Assembly (NCBI GenBank): GCA_022844015.1 | Contig: JALHMO010000046.1 | Span: 1 to 41,509, forward strand | Direction: 5' to 3' | DNA length: 41,509 nt | From: Reyranella sp. | GTDB lineage: Bacteria; Pseudomonadota; Alphaproteobacteria; Reyranellales; Reyranellaceae | In this document: one piece after another, positions 16,274 to 28,526 of the stretch | Layout: each line of letters starts with the position of its first letter | Numbering within the stretch: the stretch's first letter is position 1 | Program-made: the position numbers and the translations under genes | The notes under the pieces: generated by a model | Databases searched by the model: none | What the model was told of the DNA's origin: nothing | Seen by the model: the letters and a program-made list of their open reading frames with translations, nothing else

Positions 16274-17275
16274 TCAGCTTACCTTCTCGACCACCCGGCC
16301 CAGGCGCTCCAGCGTGCGCAGGGCGGTCTTCTGGTCGAGGCCGGGCCATTGCACGCGGACCAGGATGTGGTTGGTGCCGGTCTGCTCGCCATAAGCGGCG
16401 ATCTGGTCGGCGACCTCGTTCTCCGAGCCGATGATGAAGCGGCTGGCGGCGAACTTGTCGAAGTCGCCGCGGATGCGGTCGGCCGGCACGAAGCCGCTGG
16501 CCTCGCCCCAGCTGGCATAGGATTCGTACTTGTAGGCGAGCGGCTCGCGCACCTCGTCGATCGCCTTGCCGACGCCGCTGCCGACATGGCACTCGCGGAT
16601 GATCGGGTACTCCGCGACCGCCGGCAGGCCGAGCTCGGCGCGCGTGTCGCGGAACAGGGCGTTGAGCCGTCCGACCGAGCTCAGCGTCACCATGGGCGAC
16701 GGCATCCAGGCATCGGCGAGCCTGGCCGCGCGCTTGACCGCGACCTCGACGTCGCCCGCCATCCAGATCGGCGGCCCGCCCGGCCGCCTGGGCTTGAGGC
16801 TGGCCTGCACCTTGTCGAGCGTGTGGAAGCGGCCGGCGTGCTCGACGACGTCGTCGCGCCACATCTTGCGGATCACGGCCACGCCCTCGACGAAGCGCGG
16901 CACGCGCTCCTTGAACGGCACGCCGATCGAGGCGAACTCCTCGTGGCGATAGCCGAGCCCCAGGCCGATGATGGCATTGCCGTCGGTCAGCCAGTCGAGC
17001 GTGGCGCACTCCTCGGCGACGATGACCGGATTGAGCAGCGGCAGCAGCAGCAGGCCGGGCCCGATGCGCATGCCCTCGGCCTCGGCGGCGAGCCGCGCCA
17101 GGAGCGGCATGGTCTGGAACATCTGCAGGGGGCTCGAGAGGAAGTGCTGGCCGACCATGAGCGAGACCAGCCCGCTCGCCCGCGCCACGCGCACCTGCTC
17201 GATCAGGTTGGCGAGCTCCGGTCCGAGATCCACGCCCTGCCGCCACTGCGTCGCCATGAAGAGTCCGAGCTGCAT
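16274..17275 (-). CDS. LLM class flavin-dependent oxidoreductase
   Basis: A 333-aa luciferase-like monooxygenase (bacterial luciferase/F420 superfamily TIM barrel). It begins 'MQLGLFMATQ', has 'ASGLVSLMVGQHFL' at the position where the family carries the flavin-contacting strand, 'WLTDGNAIIGLGLGYRHEEF' (the conserved GxG-Y/R segment), and 'GPPIWMAGD'. These enzymes use reduced FMN or F420 to oxidise diverse small molecules. The ATG start at 17275 avoids a longer open frame that is antisense to the MFS gene. It lies downstream of the MFS transporter on the same strand, 77 bases away, so an uptake-export/oxidation pairing is possible. Substrate unknown. Confidence 0.85.
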   Translation of the reverse strand: MQLGLFMATQWRQGVDLGPELANLIEQVRVARASGLVSLMVGQHFLSSPLQMFQTMPLLARLAAEAEGMRIGPGLLLLPLLNPVIVAEECATLDWLTDGNAIIGLGLGYRHEEFASIGVPFKERVPRFVEGVAVIRKMWRDDVVEHAGRFHTLDKVQASLKPRRPGGPPIWMAGDVEVAVKRAARLADAWMPSPMVTLSSVGRLNALFRDTRAELGLPAVAEYPIIRECHVGSGVGKAIDEVREPLAYKYESYASWGEASGFVPADRIRGDFDKFAASRFIIGSENEVADQIAAYGEQTGTNHILVRVQWPGLDQKTALRTLERLGRVVEKVS

Positions 17276-17352
17276 GTCGGTTGTTCCCGTTGGAGAGGTG
17301 AAGGCGCGCAGTCTGGCGGGCGGCACGCCGTCAAGGCAAGGGCCGCGCGGGG

Positions 17353-18876
17353 CTATTCGGGCACGAAGGCGTGGTCGGTGCGGACGGGATTGCCCGGACG
17401 CACGAGAGACAGCAGGGCCGCCCCGGCGGCCAGGCAGATCAGCAGCACGATGACATCGCGGCTGGCCGCGATCAGCATCTCCGGCGGCGCGTCGACGGTG
17501 CTGCCCGTGGTCTTGCGCATCATGCCGAGGCTCAGTGCCAGCACCGTCGAGGCGCTGGCGATGCCGGCGCTGATGCCGAGGAAGCGCATGACGTTCAGCA
17601 CGCTGCCGGCCTCGCCGGTCAACTGGGGCGGCGCCAGCCCCATGACGGCGCTGCTGTTGGGCGAGACGAACAGGCCCTGGCCGGCGCCGAACAAGCCGAG
17701 CGCCACCATCACCATCGTCATGTCGGCGGCCGAGCCGTCGAGGGAAACATGGAGGAGCCCCAGCGCCGCCATGCACACCACCATGCCGGCGGTGGTCGGC
17801 GCGCGCGCGCCGAAGCGATCCGACAGGGCGCCGCCAACGGGCGCCAGCAGGCCCAGCATCACCGGCAGGATGGAGAGCCGCAGGCCCGCCGCCAGCTCGG
17901 ACTCCTGGTAGACGCGGACCAGCACGAACGGAATGAGGAAGAACACGCCGAACAGGCAGGCGTAGGACAGGAAGTTCGCGAGGTTGCCGATCAGGAAGGG
18001 CTTCTGCGCCAGAAGCTTCAGGTCGAGCAGCGGCGAGGCGGCGCGCCGCTCCGCCCGGATGAACAACCAGATGAACAGGACGGCCAGCAGCACGCAGACG
18101 ATGAACGCAGGCGACGTCGGCCCCCAGGCATGGCCCTCGTTCAGCACCGCGATGACGGCGGTGAGCGCAGGCGCGATCAGCAGCGCGCCGCGCCAGTCGA
18201 ACCGCTCGCCTTCCGCCATCTTCTTCGACTGTGGGATGACCATCCAGCCCATCACGGCCCCGATCAGCCCGAACGGGACGTTGATCCAGAACGCCCAGTG
18301 CCAGCCCAGCGTGTCGAGAACCAGGCCGCCGACCGCCGGCCCCGCCCCCAGGCCGATCGCCTGCGCCGCCGATTGCAGGCCGAGCGCCCGCCCGCGCTCT
18401 TCCGGATGGGTCGCCAGCACCACGATGGCGATGCTGTTGGCCGTTATCAGCGCTGCCCCGGCGCCCTGGATCACCCGGAAGACCACCAGCCAGGTCAGGT
18501 CCGTCGCGAAGCCGCACAGCGCCGAGCCGAAGATGAAGATCAGGAAGCCGCAGGTGTAGAGCAGCTTGCGGCCGATCATGTCGGCCAGGCGTCCGAAGAT
18601 CGGCATGCACGAGGCCATCGCCAGCAGATAGGCCACGGCGACCCAGCTCACGGTGCTCAGCCGGGCGTCGAAGTCGCGCTCGAGCCGGGGCAGCAGCATC
18701 TGCGTCAGGCTGGCGTCGACCTGCCCGATGAAGGCGCCGATGCAGACCGTGCCTACGACGAACCAGCGATAAGACTTGAGCCGCGCGATGGCTGCCGCCG
18801 GCGGCGGCTCACGGCCCTCGAGGAGGGCCTGGCGCAAGGCCGCGACGGTGAAGGGGCCTGGCGATGGTTCCGTCAC
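17353..18876 (-). CDS. DHA2-type MFS transporter, 14 TM segments
   Basis: A 507-aa inner-membrane exporter of the EmrB/QacA (DHA2) branch of the major facilitator superfamily, driven by proton motive force and typically acting on drugs or toxic metabolites. About 14 hydrophobic helices are visible. Motif A is 'GRLADMIGRKLLY' between TM2 and TM3, and the antiporter motif C region is 'LGLGAGPAVGGLVLDTLGWHWAFWINVPFG'-like around residues 150-180. The start is GTG at 18876 with GGGAGG 8 bases before it. There is no adjacent MFP (EmrA) gene, so it probably works alone. Ligand unknown. Confidence 0.9.
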   Translation of the reverse strand: MTEPSPGPFTVAALRQALLEGREPPPAAAIARLKSYRWFVVGTVCIGAFIGQVDASLTQMLLPRLERDFDARLSTVSWVAVAYLLAMASCMPIFGRLADMIGRKLLYTCGFLIFIFGSALCGFATDLTWLVVFRVIQGAGAALITANSIAIVVLATHPEERGRALGLQSAAQAIGLGAGPAVGGLVLDTLGWHWAFWINVPFGLIGAVMGWMVIPQSKKMAEGERFDWRGALLIAPALTAVIAVLNEGHAWGPTSPAFIVCVLLAVLFIWLFIRAERRAASPLLDLKLLAQKPFLIGNLANFLSYACLFGVFFLIPFVLVRVYQESELAAGLRLSILPVMLGLLAPVGGALSDRFGARAPTTAGMVVCMAALGLLHVSLDGSAADMTMVMVALGLFGAGQGLFVSPNSSAVMGLAPPQLTGEAGSVLNVMRFLGISAGIASASTVLALSLGMMRKTTGSTVDAPPEMLIAASRDVIVLLICLAAGAALLSLVRPGNPVRTDHAFVPE

Positions 18877-18944
18877 GACAGGCCTCCCGTTTCATGCCCG
18901 TGCGCCGAGATTGCCGCCGCGGGATCGGCTTTGACAAGCGATCC

Positions 18945-21314
18945 CTAGAGCCGCAACCCTCGCAGGCGCAACGAGTTGCCGACGACGCTGACCGAGCTCA
19001 GCGCCATCGCCGCCGCTGCCAGCACGGGTGAGAGCAGGATGCCGAAATCCGGGTAGAGGACGCCGGCCGCGATCGGCACACCCGCGGCGTTGTAGACGAA
19101 GGCGAAGAGCAGGTTCTGACGGATGTTGCGCATGGTTGCCTGCGAAAGATGGCGAGCCTTCGCGATGCCCATGAGATCGCCCTTGAGCAGGGTGACGCCG
19201 GCGCTCTCGATCGCCACGTCGGTGCCGGTGCCCATGGCGATGCCGACATCGGCCGCGGCCAGCGCCGGCGCATCGTTGACGCCGTCGCCGGCCATGGCCA
19301 CCACACGGCCTTCGCGGCGCAGCTTCTCGACCACGGCGCTCTTCTGATCGGGCAGCACCTCGGCCTCGACCTCGGTGATGCCGAGCCGCCGTCCGATGGC
19401 CAGCGCGGTGGTGCGGTTGTCGCCGGTCAGCATGACAACGCGAACCTTCTCTCGTGCCAAGGCCTCGAGCGCTGCCGGCGTCGTCTCCTTCACCGGGTCG
19501 GCAATGGCGAATATGGCCGCCTCCTTGCCGTCGATCGCAAGGAAGATGGCGGTCGCCCCCTCCTGGCGCTGCCGCTCGGCCTCGGCCTCGAGGGTTGGCG
19601 TCTCGATGCCGAGCTCGCGCAGGAAGCGCGCATTGCCGAGCGCCAGCCGGCGCCCCTCGACCGTGCCCACGACGCCCTTGCCCGTGGGCGAGTCGAAGTC
19701 GGTGACATCGGCGAGGGCGAGCTTGCGCTCCGCCGCTGCCGCGACGACGGCCATCGCCAGCGGATGCTCGCTCGCCTTCTCCGCGCTGGCGGCGAGCCGC
19801 AGCACCTCCGCCTCGACAAAGCCCGCCGCCGCGACGATGGCCACCACCTTGGGCTTGCCCTCGGTCAGCGTGCCGGTCTTGTCGACCACCAGCGTGTCGA
19901 CCCGCTCCATGCGCTCCAGCGCCTCCGCGTTCTTGATCAGGACGCCGGCCTGGGCGCCGCGCCCGACGCCGACCATGATCGACATCGGCGTCGCCAGGCC
20001 GAGCGCGCAGGGGCAGGCGATGATCAGCACGGTCACCGCCGCCACCAGCCCGAACGCCAGCCTCGGCTCGGGACCCCACACCGCCCAGGCGGCGAAGGCG
20101 ACCAGCGCGATCGCCATGACCGTCGGCACGAAATAGCCCGCGACAGAGTCGGCCAGACGCTGGATCGGCGCGCGCGAGCGCTGCGCCTCGGCCACCATTT
20201 GCACGATGCGCGCCAGCATTGTGTCGCGACCGACCTTCTCGGCGCGCATCACGAAGCTGCCGGTCGCGTTCATCGTGCCGGCGATCACCTTGGCACCGGG
20301 CTCCTTGGTGACGGGCATGGACTCGCCGGTCACCATCGATTCGTCGAGCGACGAGCGGCCCTCGATCACCTGCCCGTCGACCGGCACCTTCTCGCCCGGC
20401 CGGACGCGCAGCCGGTCGTCGACGGCAATGGCGTCGAGCGACACCTCCTCGTCTGACCCGTCGGCCCTGAGGCGACGCGCGGTCTTGGGCGCGAGGTCGA
20501 GCAGGGCGCGGATCGCGCCCGAGGTCTGGTCGCGGGCCCGCAGCTCGAGGACCTGCCCGAGCAGCACCAGGACGGTGATCACCGCGGCGGCCTCGAAATA
20601 GACCGCGACGGTTCCCTCCGTGCCGCGGAAGGCCGGCGGGAAGAGCCCGGGTACGGCGACGGCCACCACGCTGTACAGCCAGGCGACGCCGGTCCCCATG
20701 GCGATCAGGGTGAACATGTTGAGGTTGCGCGTCCGAAGAGACTGCCAGCCACGCACGAAGAACGGCCAGCCCGCCCACAGCACAACGGGCGTGGCGAGCG
20801 CGAATTGCAGCCAGTTCGAGAGCTTCTGGCCCACGAGCATGTGCAGGTTGGCGAGGTGCCCGCCCATCTCCAGGACCATCACCGGCACCGCCAGCACCAG
20901 GCCGATCCAGAATCGCCGCGTCATGTCGGCGAGCTCGTGGTTGGGACCGCTGTCGGCCGAGGCGACCTCCGGTTCCAGTGCCATGCCGCAGATCGGGCAG
21001 CTGCCCGGACCGGCCTGTCGGATCTGCGGGTGCATGGGGCATGTGTAGATCGTGCCGGCCGGCATCTCCGGCTCGGGTGCCTTTGCCGGGGCGAGATAGC
21101 GCTCGGGCTCCGCCGTGAACTTGGCCAGGCATTTGGGGCTGCAGAAGTAATGGGTCCGGCCGCCGTGCTGCGCGGTGTGCCGGGCGCCCTCGATCCCGAC
21201 CTTCATGCCGCAGACCGGGTCGATCGCCGTATCGGGCGCCGTCTCGGACGTGGGAGAGCGGGCGTGACCGTCATGGCTGTGGGCGTGGCTCGTGTGGAGG
21301 CAGGCATTTTTCAT
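18945..21314 (-). CDS. copA: Copper-exporting P1B-type ATPase
   Basis: This 789-aa Cu(I) pump moves cytoplasmic copper to the periplasm. In order: a His-rich tail (residues 7-17), a YHS-type domain ('DPVCGM', about 31-75, with C35 and C58/C62), a heavy-metal-binding domain (90-112, 'YTCPMHP...CPICGM'), eight TM helices, the ion site C434-P435-C436, the phosphorylated D478 in 'DKTGT', the nucleotide-site 'SEHPLA', and 'GDGVNDAP'. TM7 'YNAAG' and TM8 'MALSSVSV' are the P1B-1 copper signature. No classical GMTCxxC domain is present; the YHS and HMBD take its place, as in some alphaproteobacterial pumps. It diverges from csoR over a 38-bp operator gap. Confidence 0.92.
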   Translation of the reverse strand: MKNACLHTSHAHSHDGHARSPTSETAPDTAIDPVCGMKVGIEGARHTAQHGGRTHYFCSPKCLAKFTAEPERYLAPAKAPEPEMPAGTIYTCPMHPQIRQAGPGSCPICGMALEPEVASADSGPNHELADMTRRFWIGLVLAVPVMVLEMGGHLANLHMLVGQKLSNWLQFALATPVVLWAGWPFFVRGWQSLRTRNLNMFTLIAMGTGVAWLYSVVAVAVPGLFPPAFRGTEGTVAVYFEAAAVITVLVLLGQVLELRARDQTSGAIRALLDLAPKTARRLRADGSDEEVSLDAIAVDDRLRVRPGEKVPVDGQVIEGRSSLDESMVTGESMPVTKEPGAKVIAGTMNATGSFVMRAEKVGRDTMLARIVQMVAEAQRSRAPIQRLADSVAGYFVPTVMAIALVAFAAWAVWGPEPRLAFGLVAAVTVLIIACPCALGLATPMSIMVGVGRGAQAGVLIKNAEALERMERVDTLVVDKTGTLTEGKPKVVAIVAAAGFVEAEVLRLAASAEKASEHPLAMAVVAAAAERKLALADVTDFDSPTGKGVVGTVEGRRLALGNARFLRELGIETPTLEAEAERQRQEGATAIFLAIDGKEAAIFAIADPVKETTPAALEALAREKVRVVMLTGDNRTTALAIGRRLGITEVEAEVLPDQKSAVVEKLRREGRVVAMAGDGVNDAPALAAADVGIAMGTGTDVAIESAGVTLLKGDLMGIAKARHLSQATMRNIRQNLLFAFVYNAAGVPIAAGVLYPDFGILLSPVLAAAAMALSSVSVVGNSLRLRGLRL

Positions 21315-21325
21315 GTCTTGTCATT

Positions 21326-21344
21326 TATACCCTACCGGGGTATA
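21326..21344. promoter_or_regulatory. CsoR-type copper operator
   Basis: TATACCCTACCGGGGTATA: 7-bp inverted arms around a 5-base centre, the G/C-tract plus TATA edges typical of CsoR operators. It lies in the 38-bp gap between the divergent copA and csoR starts, so one bound repressor tetramer would cover both promoters. Copper binding would release it and turn on both units. Confidence 0.85.
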
Positions 21345-21352
21345 GTTCAAGA

Positions 21353-21628
21353 ATGGATGACAAGCTCAAGAAGTCCCAGCTCGCCCGCCTGGGGCGGATC
21401 GAGGGCCAGGTGCGCGGCGTCGCCCGCATGATCGAGGACGGCCGCTACTGCATCGAGGTGCTCAACCAGATCCGCGCGGTCCGCGCTGCGCTCGACAAGG
21501 TCGAGCAGGAGACCCTGGGCGATCATCTCCGCCATTGCGTCGCGCATGCCTTCCATGCCGGCTCGGAGAAGGAACGTCACGTCAAGATCGACGAGCTGCT
21601 GGAACTGCTGGATAATCGTCGGCACTGA
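21353..21628 (+). CDS. csoR: CsoR/RcnR-family copper-sensing repressor
   Basis: This 91-aa all-helical repressor of the DUF156 family has Cu(I) ligands in the CsoR arrangement: C33 ('GRYCIEV'), H58 and C62 ('DHLRHC'), the same spacing (25 and 4) as in characterised CsoR, rather than the extra N-terminal His of Ni/Co-sensing RcnR. The Arg-rich first helix ('LARLGRIEGQVRGVARM') binds DNA. It faces copA across an operator (21326-21344) and leads the downstream copper genes, whose first stop/start gap is 1 base. It therefore probably autoregulates and controls the whole 21353-27796 unit. Confidence 0.92.
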   Translation: MDDKLKKSQLARLGRIEGQVRGVARMIEDGRYCIEVLNQIRAVRAALDKVEQETLGDHLRHCVAHAFHAGSEKERHVKIDELLELLDNRRH

Positions 21629-21629
21629 C

Positions 21630-21995
21630 ATGCCTCGCCTTCGCGCCCTGCTCTGGCTGATCGCGCTCGCGGCCTTCGCGTTGCCGCCGCTTGGCGGCTC
21701 GTTGGCGAGCCCGGCAACGCCGACCCACGCGTCGATGCCGCACGGATCGGCGACGGACGGGATGACCGTCACCGACTGCGACGACCATGCGCCACCGCCG
21801 CCCGATTGCCCGGCGAAAGGCACCGCAAAGCATGCAGCGGGCACCTGCTGTCCCCTGATGGCCGGTGTCGTCGGGGTGCTGCCGTCAGCCGTCTCGACGC
21901 CGGCGCCGCCGGCACCATCGACCCTGGAGCCGGCCGGCACGCCACGTCTCGGCGGGCTCGCCGCGACTCGCGATCCGCCTCCGCCCCGACGCTGA
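21630..21995 (+). CDS. Secreted Cys/His-rich small protein in copper operon
   Basis: A 121-aa protein, not recognised beyond its setting. The Sec signal peptide is about 1-27 ('LLWLIALAAFALPPLGGSLA'). The mature part is rich in His, Met and Cys ('HASMPHGS', 'DCDDHAPPPPDC', 'GTCCPLMAG') and then Pro/Ala-rich. The spacing of D/H/C residues suggests a soluble or membrane-tethered metal-binding protein of the periplasm. Its ATG lies 1 base after the csoR stop, implying coupling. A functionally similar but different protein is encoded at 28009-28437 at the far end of the island. Confidence 0.65.
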   Translation: MPRLRALLWLIALAAFALPPLGGSLASPATPTHASMPHGSATDGMTVTDCDDHAPPPPDCPAKGTAKHAAGTCCPLMAGVVGVLPSAVSTPAPPAPSTLEPAGTPRLGGLAATRDPPPPRR

Positions 21996-22072
21996 CGCGC
22001 CGCGGTCCCGCTCGCCCCGACAAGGCGCCGCGGGATCGAGAAAGCTCGTCTTGTGTTCGCGGAGGAATCGAC

Positions 22073-22567
22073 ATGAATCGCAGATCGTTCCTGGTGGGCG
22101 CCGTCGCGGCAGCCTGCCTGCCCGGCGCCGGCCTTTCGGGTGGTGCCCTTTCCGGTAGTGCTTGGGCGCACGTCGGCCACGAGGAAGCCGAGTTCGGCAA
22201 GCCCGGCGACCCCGGCAAGCCGGCGCGCATCGTCCAGGTTGTGATGCGCGACGCGGACGGCAGGATGCTCTACCTGCCGAACCGCGTCGTCGTCCGCCGC
22301 GGCGAGCAGGTTCGCTTCCTGCTGCGTAACAACGGCGTCATCGACCACGAGTTCGTCATCGGCACCGCCGAGGAGAATCGTCGCCACATGAAGGCAATGG
22401 AGGCGCACCCCGACATGGAGCACGACGATCCCAATGCCAAGCGGCTGAAGCCAGGCGCGACGGGCGAGATCGTCTGGCAGTTCACCAAGGCGGGCACGTT
22501 CGAGTTCGCCTGCCTGATCCCCGGCCACTATCAGGCCGGCATGGTCGGAATCATCGTGGTCGAGTGA
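22073..22567 (+). CDS. Cupredoxin-family periplasmic copper protein
   Basis: A 164-aa protein with a twin-Arg-like N-terminus ('MNRRSFLVG') and a hydrophobic signal peptide ending near 'GSAWAH'. The mature cupredoxin fold contains a type I copper set: H92 ('IDHEF'), C147, H152 and M157 ('ACLIPGHYQAGM', C-x4-H-x4-M). Relatives sit with Cus/Czc-type RND genes and probably bind or shuttle periplasmic copper. A strong ribosome-binding site (GGAGGAATCG) precedes the ATG. The adaptor gene start overlaps its stop. Redox versus storage role is unresolved. Confidence 0.85.
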   Translation: MNRRSFLVGAVAAACLPGAGLSGGALSGSAWAHVGHEEAEFGKPGDPGKPARIVQVVMRDADGRMLYLPNRVVVRRGEQVRFLLRNNGVIDHEFVIGTAEENRRHMKAMEAHPDMEHDDPNAKRLKPGATGEIVWQFTKAGTFEFACLIPGHYQAGMVGIIVVE

Positions 22568-24234
22568 TCGCCATGCGCCGTCTCGCTCTCCACACCGTCG
22601 CGGTCGTGTCCCTCGTCGTGTCGCCCGGTCTCGCCATCGCGCACGAGGGGCACGACCACGGGGCGCCGCCGCCGCCAGTGTCCGCCACCATCGCGCCGCG
22701 CGCCGACGCATCGTCAGACGACTTCGAGATCGTGGCCATCGCCCGCGGCAGCCGCCTGCGGCTCTACCTCGACACCTTCAGGACCAACGTGCCCGTGAGG
22801 GACGCGGTCATCGAGATCGACACGCCGGCCGGCACGCAGAAGGCGGCGGCCGACACCGAGGGCGCTTATGAGATCGTGGCCCCCTGGCTCGCCCGGCCCG
22901 GCCGCTACGACCTCGCGATCACGGTGCAGGCCTCCGGCATCGTCGACATCCTGGCCACGACCCTGGTCATCCCCGAGCCCGCGACCGTCCCGGCCGCCAC
23001 GGGCAGCCTGCTGAGCCGATTGCCGGTAATGGCGACCGTCTACGGCCGCGATCTCGCCCTGTGGGCGGTTGCCGGCCTCGCCTTCGTGGCCGGGATCGGC
23101 GCGGCCAGCCTGTTCCGCCGGCGGCGCCCGGGCGGCGTGGCGCTGCTGGCCATCGTCGCGGCGGCAGGCCTCATGGCCGATCGCGCGGACGCCGCCGAGC
23201 CGCAACCCGGGAATGACGCGCCCGAGACCGCCGTAGCGGCGCGCGACGTCGCGCAGCGCTTTCCCGACGGCGCCCTGTTCGTGCCCAAGCCGACGCAACG
23301 CATCCTCGGCCTGCGCACCCTCTTCACCGACGTGCAGACCTGGTCGGGCACGGTCGAGCTGCCCGGCCGAGTAATCCCCGATCCGAACAGCGCAGGATTC
23401 GTGCAGGCGGCGGTGTCCGGCCGTCTGACGCCGCCCCCCGGCGGCTTCCCGCGCCTCGGCACGAAGGTCGCGGCAGGCGACCTGCTCGCCTACGTGAAAC
23501 CCGCCATCGGTGCGGCCGATGTCACCACCCAGCAGCAGCAGGCCCGCGAGCTCGACCAGCAGATTGCCCTGATCGAACGAAGGCTCGAACGCTTCCGCCA
23601 GATCCAGGGTGTCATCGCACGGGCGCAGATCGAGGACGCCGAGCTCGAGCTGACCGGCCTCAGGATCCGTCGCGCCAATCTCGACCGTTCGGGCCGCGAG
23701 CAGGAGCGGCTGGTGGCGCCGGTCTCCGGGGTCGTCGCCGCTGTCCAGGCAGTGGCTGGCCAGATCGCCGAGCCCAACGCCGTCATCTTCCAGATCGTCG
23801 ATCCGGCGCGCTTCTGGGTCGAGGCGCTGAGCTACGAAGCCTATGCCTTGAAGGACGAGGCGACCGGGCAGCTCGGCGACAATCGCACCGTGCCGCTGCA
23901 CTATCGTGGCGCGGGTCTCGCCGATCGCAACCAGGCGATACCGATTCACTTCGGCATCGAGGGCGACACGACCGGCCTGCGCGCCGGCCAGCTCCTGACC
24001 GTGCTGGCCTCGACCAGCGACGAGCGTCGCGGCATCGCCGTGCCGCGCAGCAGCGTGCTGCGCGGCGCCAACGGCCAGTCGATCGTCTACGAGCACACCA
24101 ACGCCGAGCGCTTCGTGCCGCGCGAGGTCCGGGTCGAGCCGCTCGACGGCCAGCGCGTGCTGATCGTGTCGGGTATCGAGCCCGGCAAGCGCATCGTCAC
24201 CCAGGGCGCCGAGCTCCTGAACCAGATCCGCTGA
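22564..24234 (+). CDS. CusB-like RND periplasmic adaptor with extended N-terminus
   Basis: A 556-aa adaptor (membrane fusion protein) that should bridge the RND pump at 24254 to an outer-membrane channel. The C-terminal part (about 235-556) is the adaptor proper, with barrel-lipoyl-hairpin elements: '[35 protein letters not shown]' is the alpha-hairpin and '[21 protein letters not shown]' the lipoyl half. Before it lies an unusual segment: a signal peptide, a His-rich 'HEGHDHG' stretch, a beta-rich domain (about 50-140) and two hydrophobic segments (about 165-185 and 190-210). The GTG at 22564 overlaps the cupredoxin stop; ATG 22573 is an equally good start. Confidence 0.85.
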   Translation: MIAMRRLALHTVAVVSLVVSPGLAIAHEGHDHGAPPPPVSATIAPRADASSDDFEIVAIARGSRLRLYLDTFRTNVPVRDAVIEIDTPAGTQKAAADTEGAYEIVAPWLARPGRYDLAITVQASGIVDILATTLVIPEPATVPAATGSLLSRLPVMATVYGRDLALWAVAGLAFVAGIGAASLFRRRRPGGVALLAIVAAAGLMADRADAAEPQPGNDAPETAVAARDVAQRFPDGALFVPKPTQRILGLRTLFTDVQTWSGTVELPGRVIPDPNSAGFVQAAVSGRLTPPPGGFPRLGTKVAAGDLLAYVKPAIGAADVTTQQQQARELDQQIALIERRLERFRQIQGVIARAQIEDAELELTGLRIRRANLDRSGREQERLVAPVSGVVAAVQAVAGQIAEPNAVIFQIVDPARFWVEALSYEAYALKDEATGQLGDNRTVPLHYRGAGLADRNQAIPIHFGIEGDTTGLRAGQLLTVLASTSDERRGIAVPRSSVLRGANGQSIVYEHTNAERFVPREVRVEPLDGQRVLIVSGIEPGKRIVTQGAELLNQIR

Positions 24235-24253
24235 CGGCACGGAGCCCCCGACG

Positions 24254-27400
<3,147 letters not shown>

Positions 27401-27424
27401 TCCCAACCCAAGGAGAAGCCAATC

Positions 27425-27796
27425 ATGCGCACCCCGATCCTGGCACTGCTGGTGCTCCTCGCGACAGCCCCGGCAGCGCTCGCTCACGAGCCTCGCCCCG
27501 GGCCCAACGGCGGCCTCAAGGTCGATGCCGGCAGCCGCTATCACGCCGAGCTGGTGGCAGCCGGCACGCCCGACGTCGTGCTGTTCCTCTACGATGCCAA
27601 CGACAAGCCGATCCCGTCGGCCGGTTTTCGCGCCAACGCCATCCTGGTGATCGACGGCAAGAGCCATCGCTTCCCCCTGCAGCCAGCCGACGGCTCGATG
27701 ATGACGGGCACCGCACCGGTCGCCGTGCCGAAGGGCGTGAAGGGCGCAGTCCAGCTCACGGCACCCGACGGCACGACGGCGCAGGCGAAGTTCTGA
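27425..27796 (+). CDS. Small periplasmic protein in metal-efflux operon
   Basis: A 123-aa protein with a signal peptide (about 1-20, 'LALLVLLATAPAALA-HE') and a beta-rich mature part ('KVDAGSRYHAELVAAG', 'VVLFLYDANDKPI'). This kind of protein is often encoded with Cus/Czc RND pumps. There are no Cys residues and few His after 'HEPRPGPNGG', so direct metal binding is doubtful; a chaperone or accessory role is more likely. AAGGAGAAG precedes the ATG by 5-6 bases; the gene lies 24 bases after the pump stop. It is the last gene of the copper unit. Confidence 0.75.
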   Translation: MRTPILALLVLLATAPAALAHEPRPGPNGGLKVDAGSRYHAELVAAGTPDVVLFLYDANDKPIPSAGFRANAILVIDGKSHRFPLQPADGSMMTGTAPVAVPKGVKGAVQLTAPDGTTAQAKF

Positions 27797-27909
27797 CGGC
27801 GGCCGATCGCAGCCCCGCCTGTCGGGTAGATGATGCCGGCACAGGACGTCCATGTTGATCAGGCGCACCCGTTCCCCGAAAGTGAGGACCAACGATTGGG
27901 GAATGCAGG

Positions 27910-27972
27910 ATGCGCGCTGCCGTCGCCGAGAACATGGAGAACACTTATCTTGGTCGCGTTACGACGAACTAA
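27910..27972 (+). pseudogene. Broken duplicate of the amidotransferase 5' end
   Basis: The first 15 codons read MRAAVAENMENTYLG, against MRVAVVENMENTYLG at the start of the glutamine amidotransferase gene (30233). The first 48 bases match at about 80%. The frame then reads 'RVTTN' and stops at 27970, so it cannot make an enzyme. It looks like the leftover of a duplication or of an ancient rearrangement between the two sites. Confidence 0.7.
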
Positions 27973-28008
27973 GCCATGACCAGACACGCGCCAACGGCGC
28001 GAATCGGA

Positions 28009-28437
28009 TCAGGCCAGCTTGGGCGGTCTCTCGGTTCGGGGACCCGGCAACCCGGCAAGCACTTCCGTCGGCCAGGCATCGGCAAGAGCCACCGGCTCAC
28101 GACATGGTCCGACGGCCACCATCGGGGCCGCAATCGCGGCATGGCAGGCCACGGTGCAGCAACCGCCCATATGCCCCGATGCGCCGTCTTCCGGGCAAGG
28201 CATGGCGCCACGATGGGCATGCTCGACGGCCGTCACGACGGCTCGAGGGACGACCCGTTCAGCAAGAGCAGCCTGGGTGCTCGAGTGGGCGGTTGCAGTC
28301 TTCTGGGCTGCAGGCGAGTAGACTGACGGAGATGATTTGTGGCCCTGATGCGCGGAAGCGCTTCCAAACGGCGCGCCAAGCCCCGCCGCCAAAAGCAGCA
28401 GGGCAACGGCTAACCGTGTGAGAAAGGCTGCACGCAT
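28009..28437 (-). CDS. Secreted Cys/His-rich small protein, end of copper island
   Basis: A 142-aa protein with a strong signal peptide (about 6-29, 'LAVALLLLAAGLGAPFGSASA-HQ'). The mature part is Ser/Ala-rich, then carries 'HAHRGAMPCPEDGASGHMGGCCTVACH', four Cys and several His/Met in a short stretch, as expected for a periplasmic metal-binding protein. It converges on the copper operon from the far side. It is not homologous over its length to the 21630-21995 product but resembles it in plan. The ATG at 28437 is chosen because the signal peptide starts there; a longer open frame to 28755 overlaps the oxygenase gene. Function is inferred from context. Confidence 0.6.
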   Translation of the reverse strand: MRAAFLTRLAVALLLLAAGLGAPFGSASAHQGHKSSPSVYSPAAQKTATAHSSTQAALAERVVPRAVVTAVEHAHRGAMPCPEDGASGHMGGCCTVACHAAIAAPMVAVGPCREPVALADAWPTEVLAGLPGPRTERPPKLA

Positions 28438-28526
28438 CGAGGAAGAATTGGCTTCCGCGGCAAGGAATGTCAACGCATGGCTGAGCGGCAATGGTCCATG
28501 CGGTGGGACAGGTCGGGCCGACCTCG

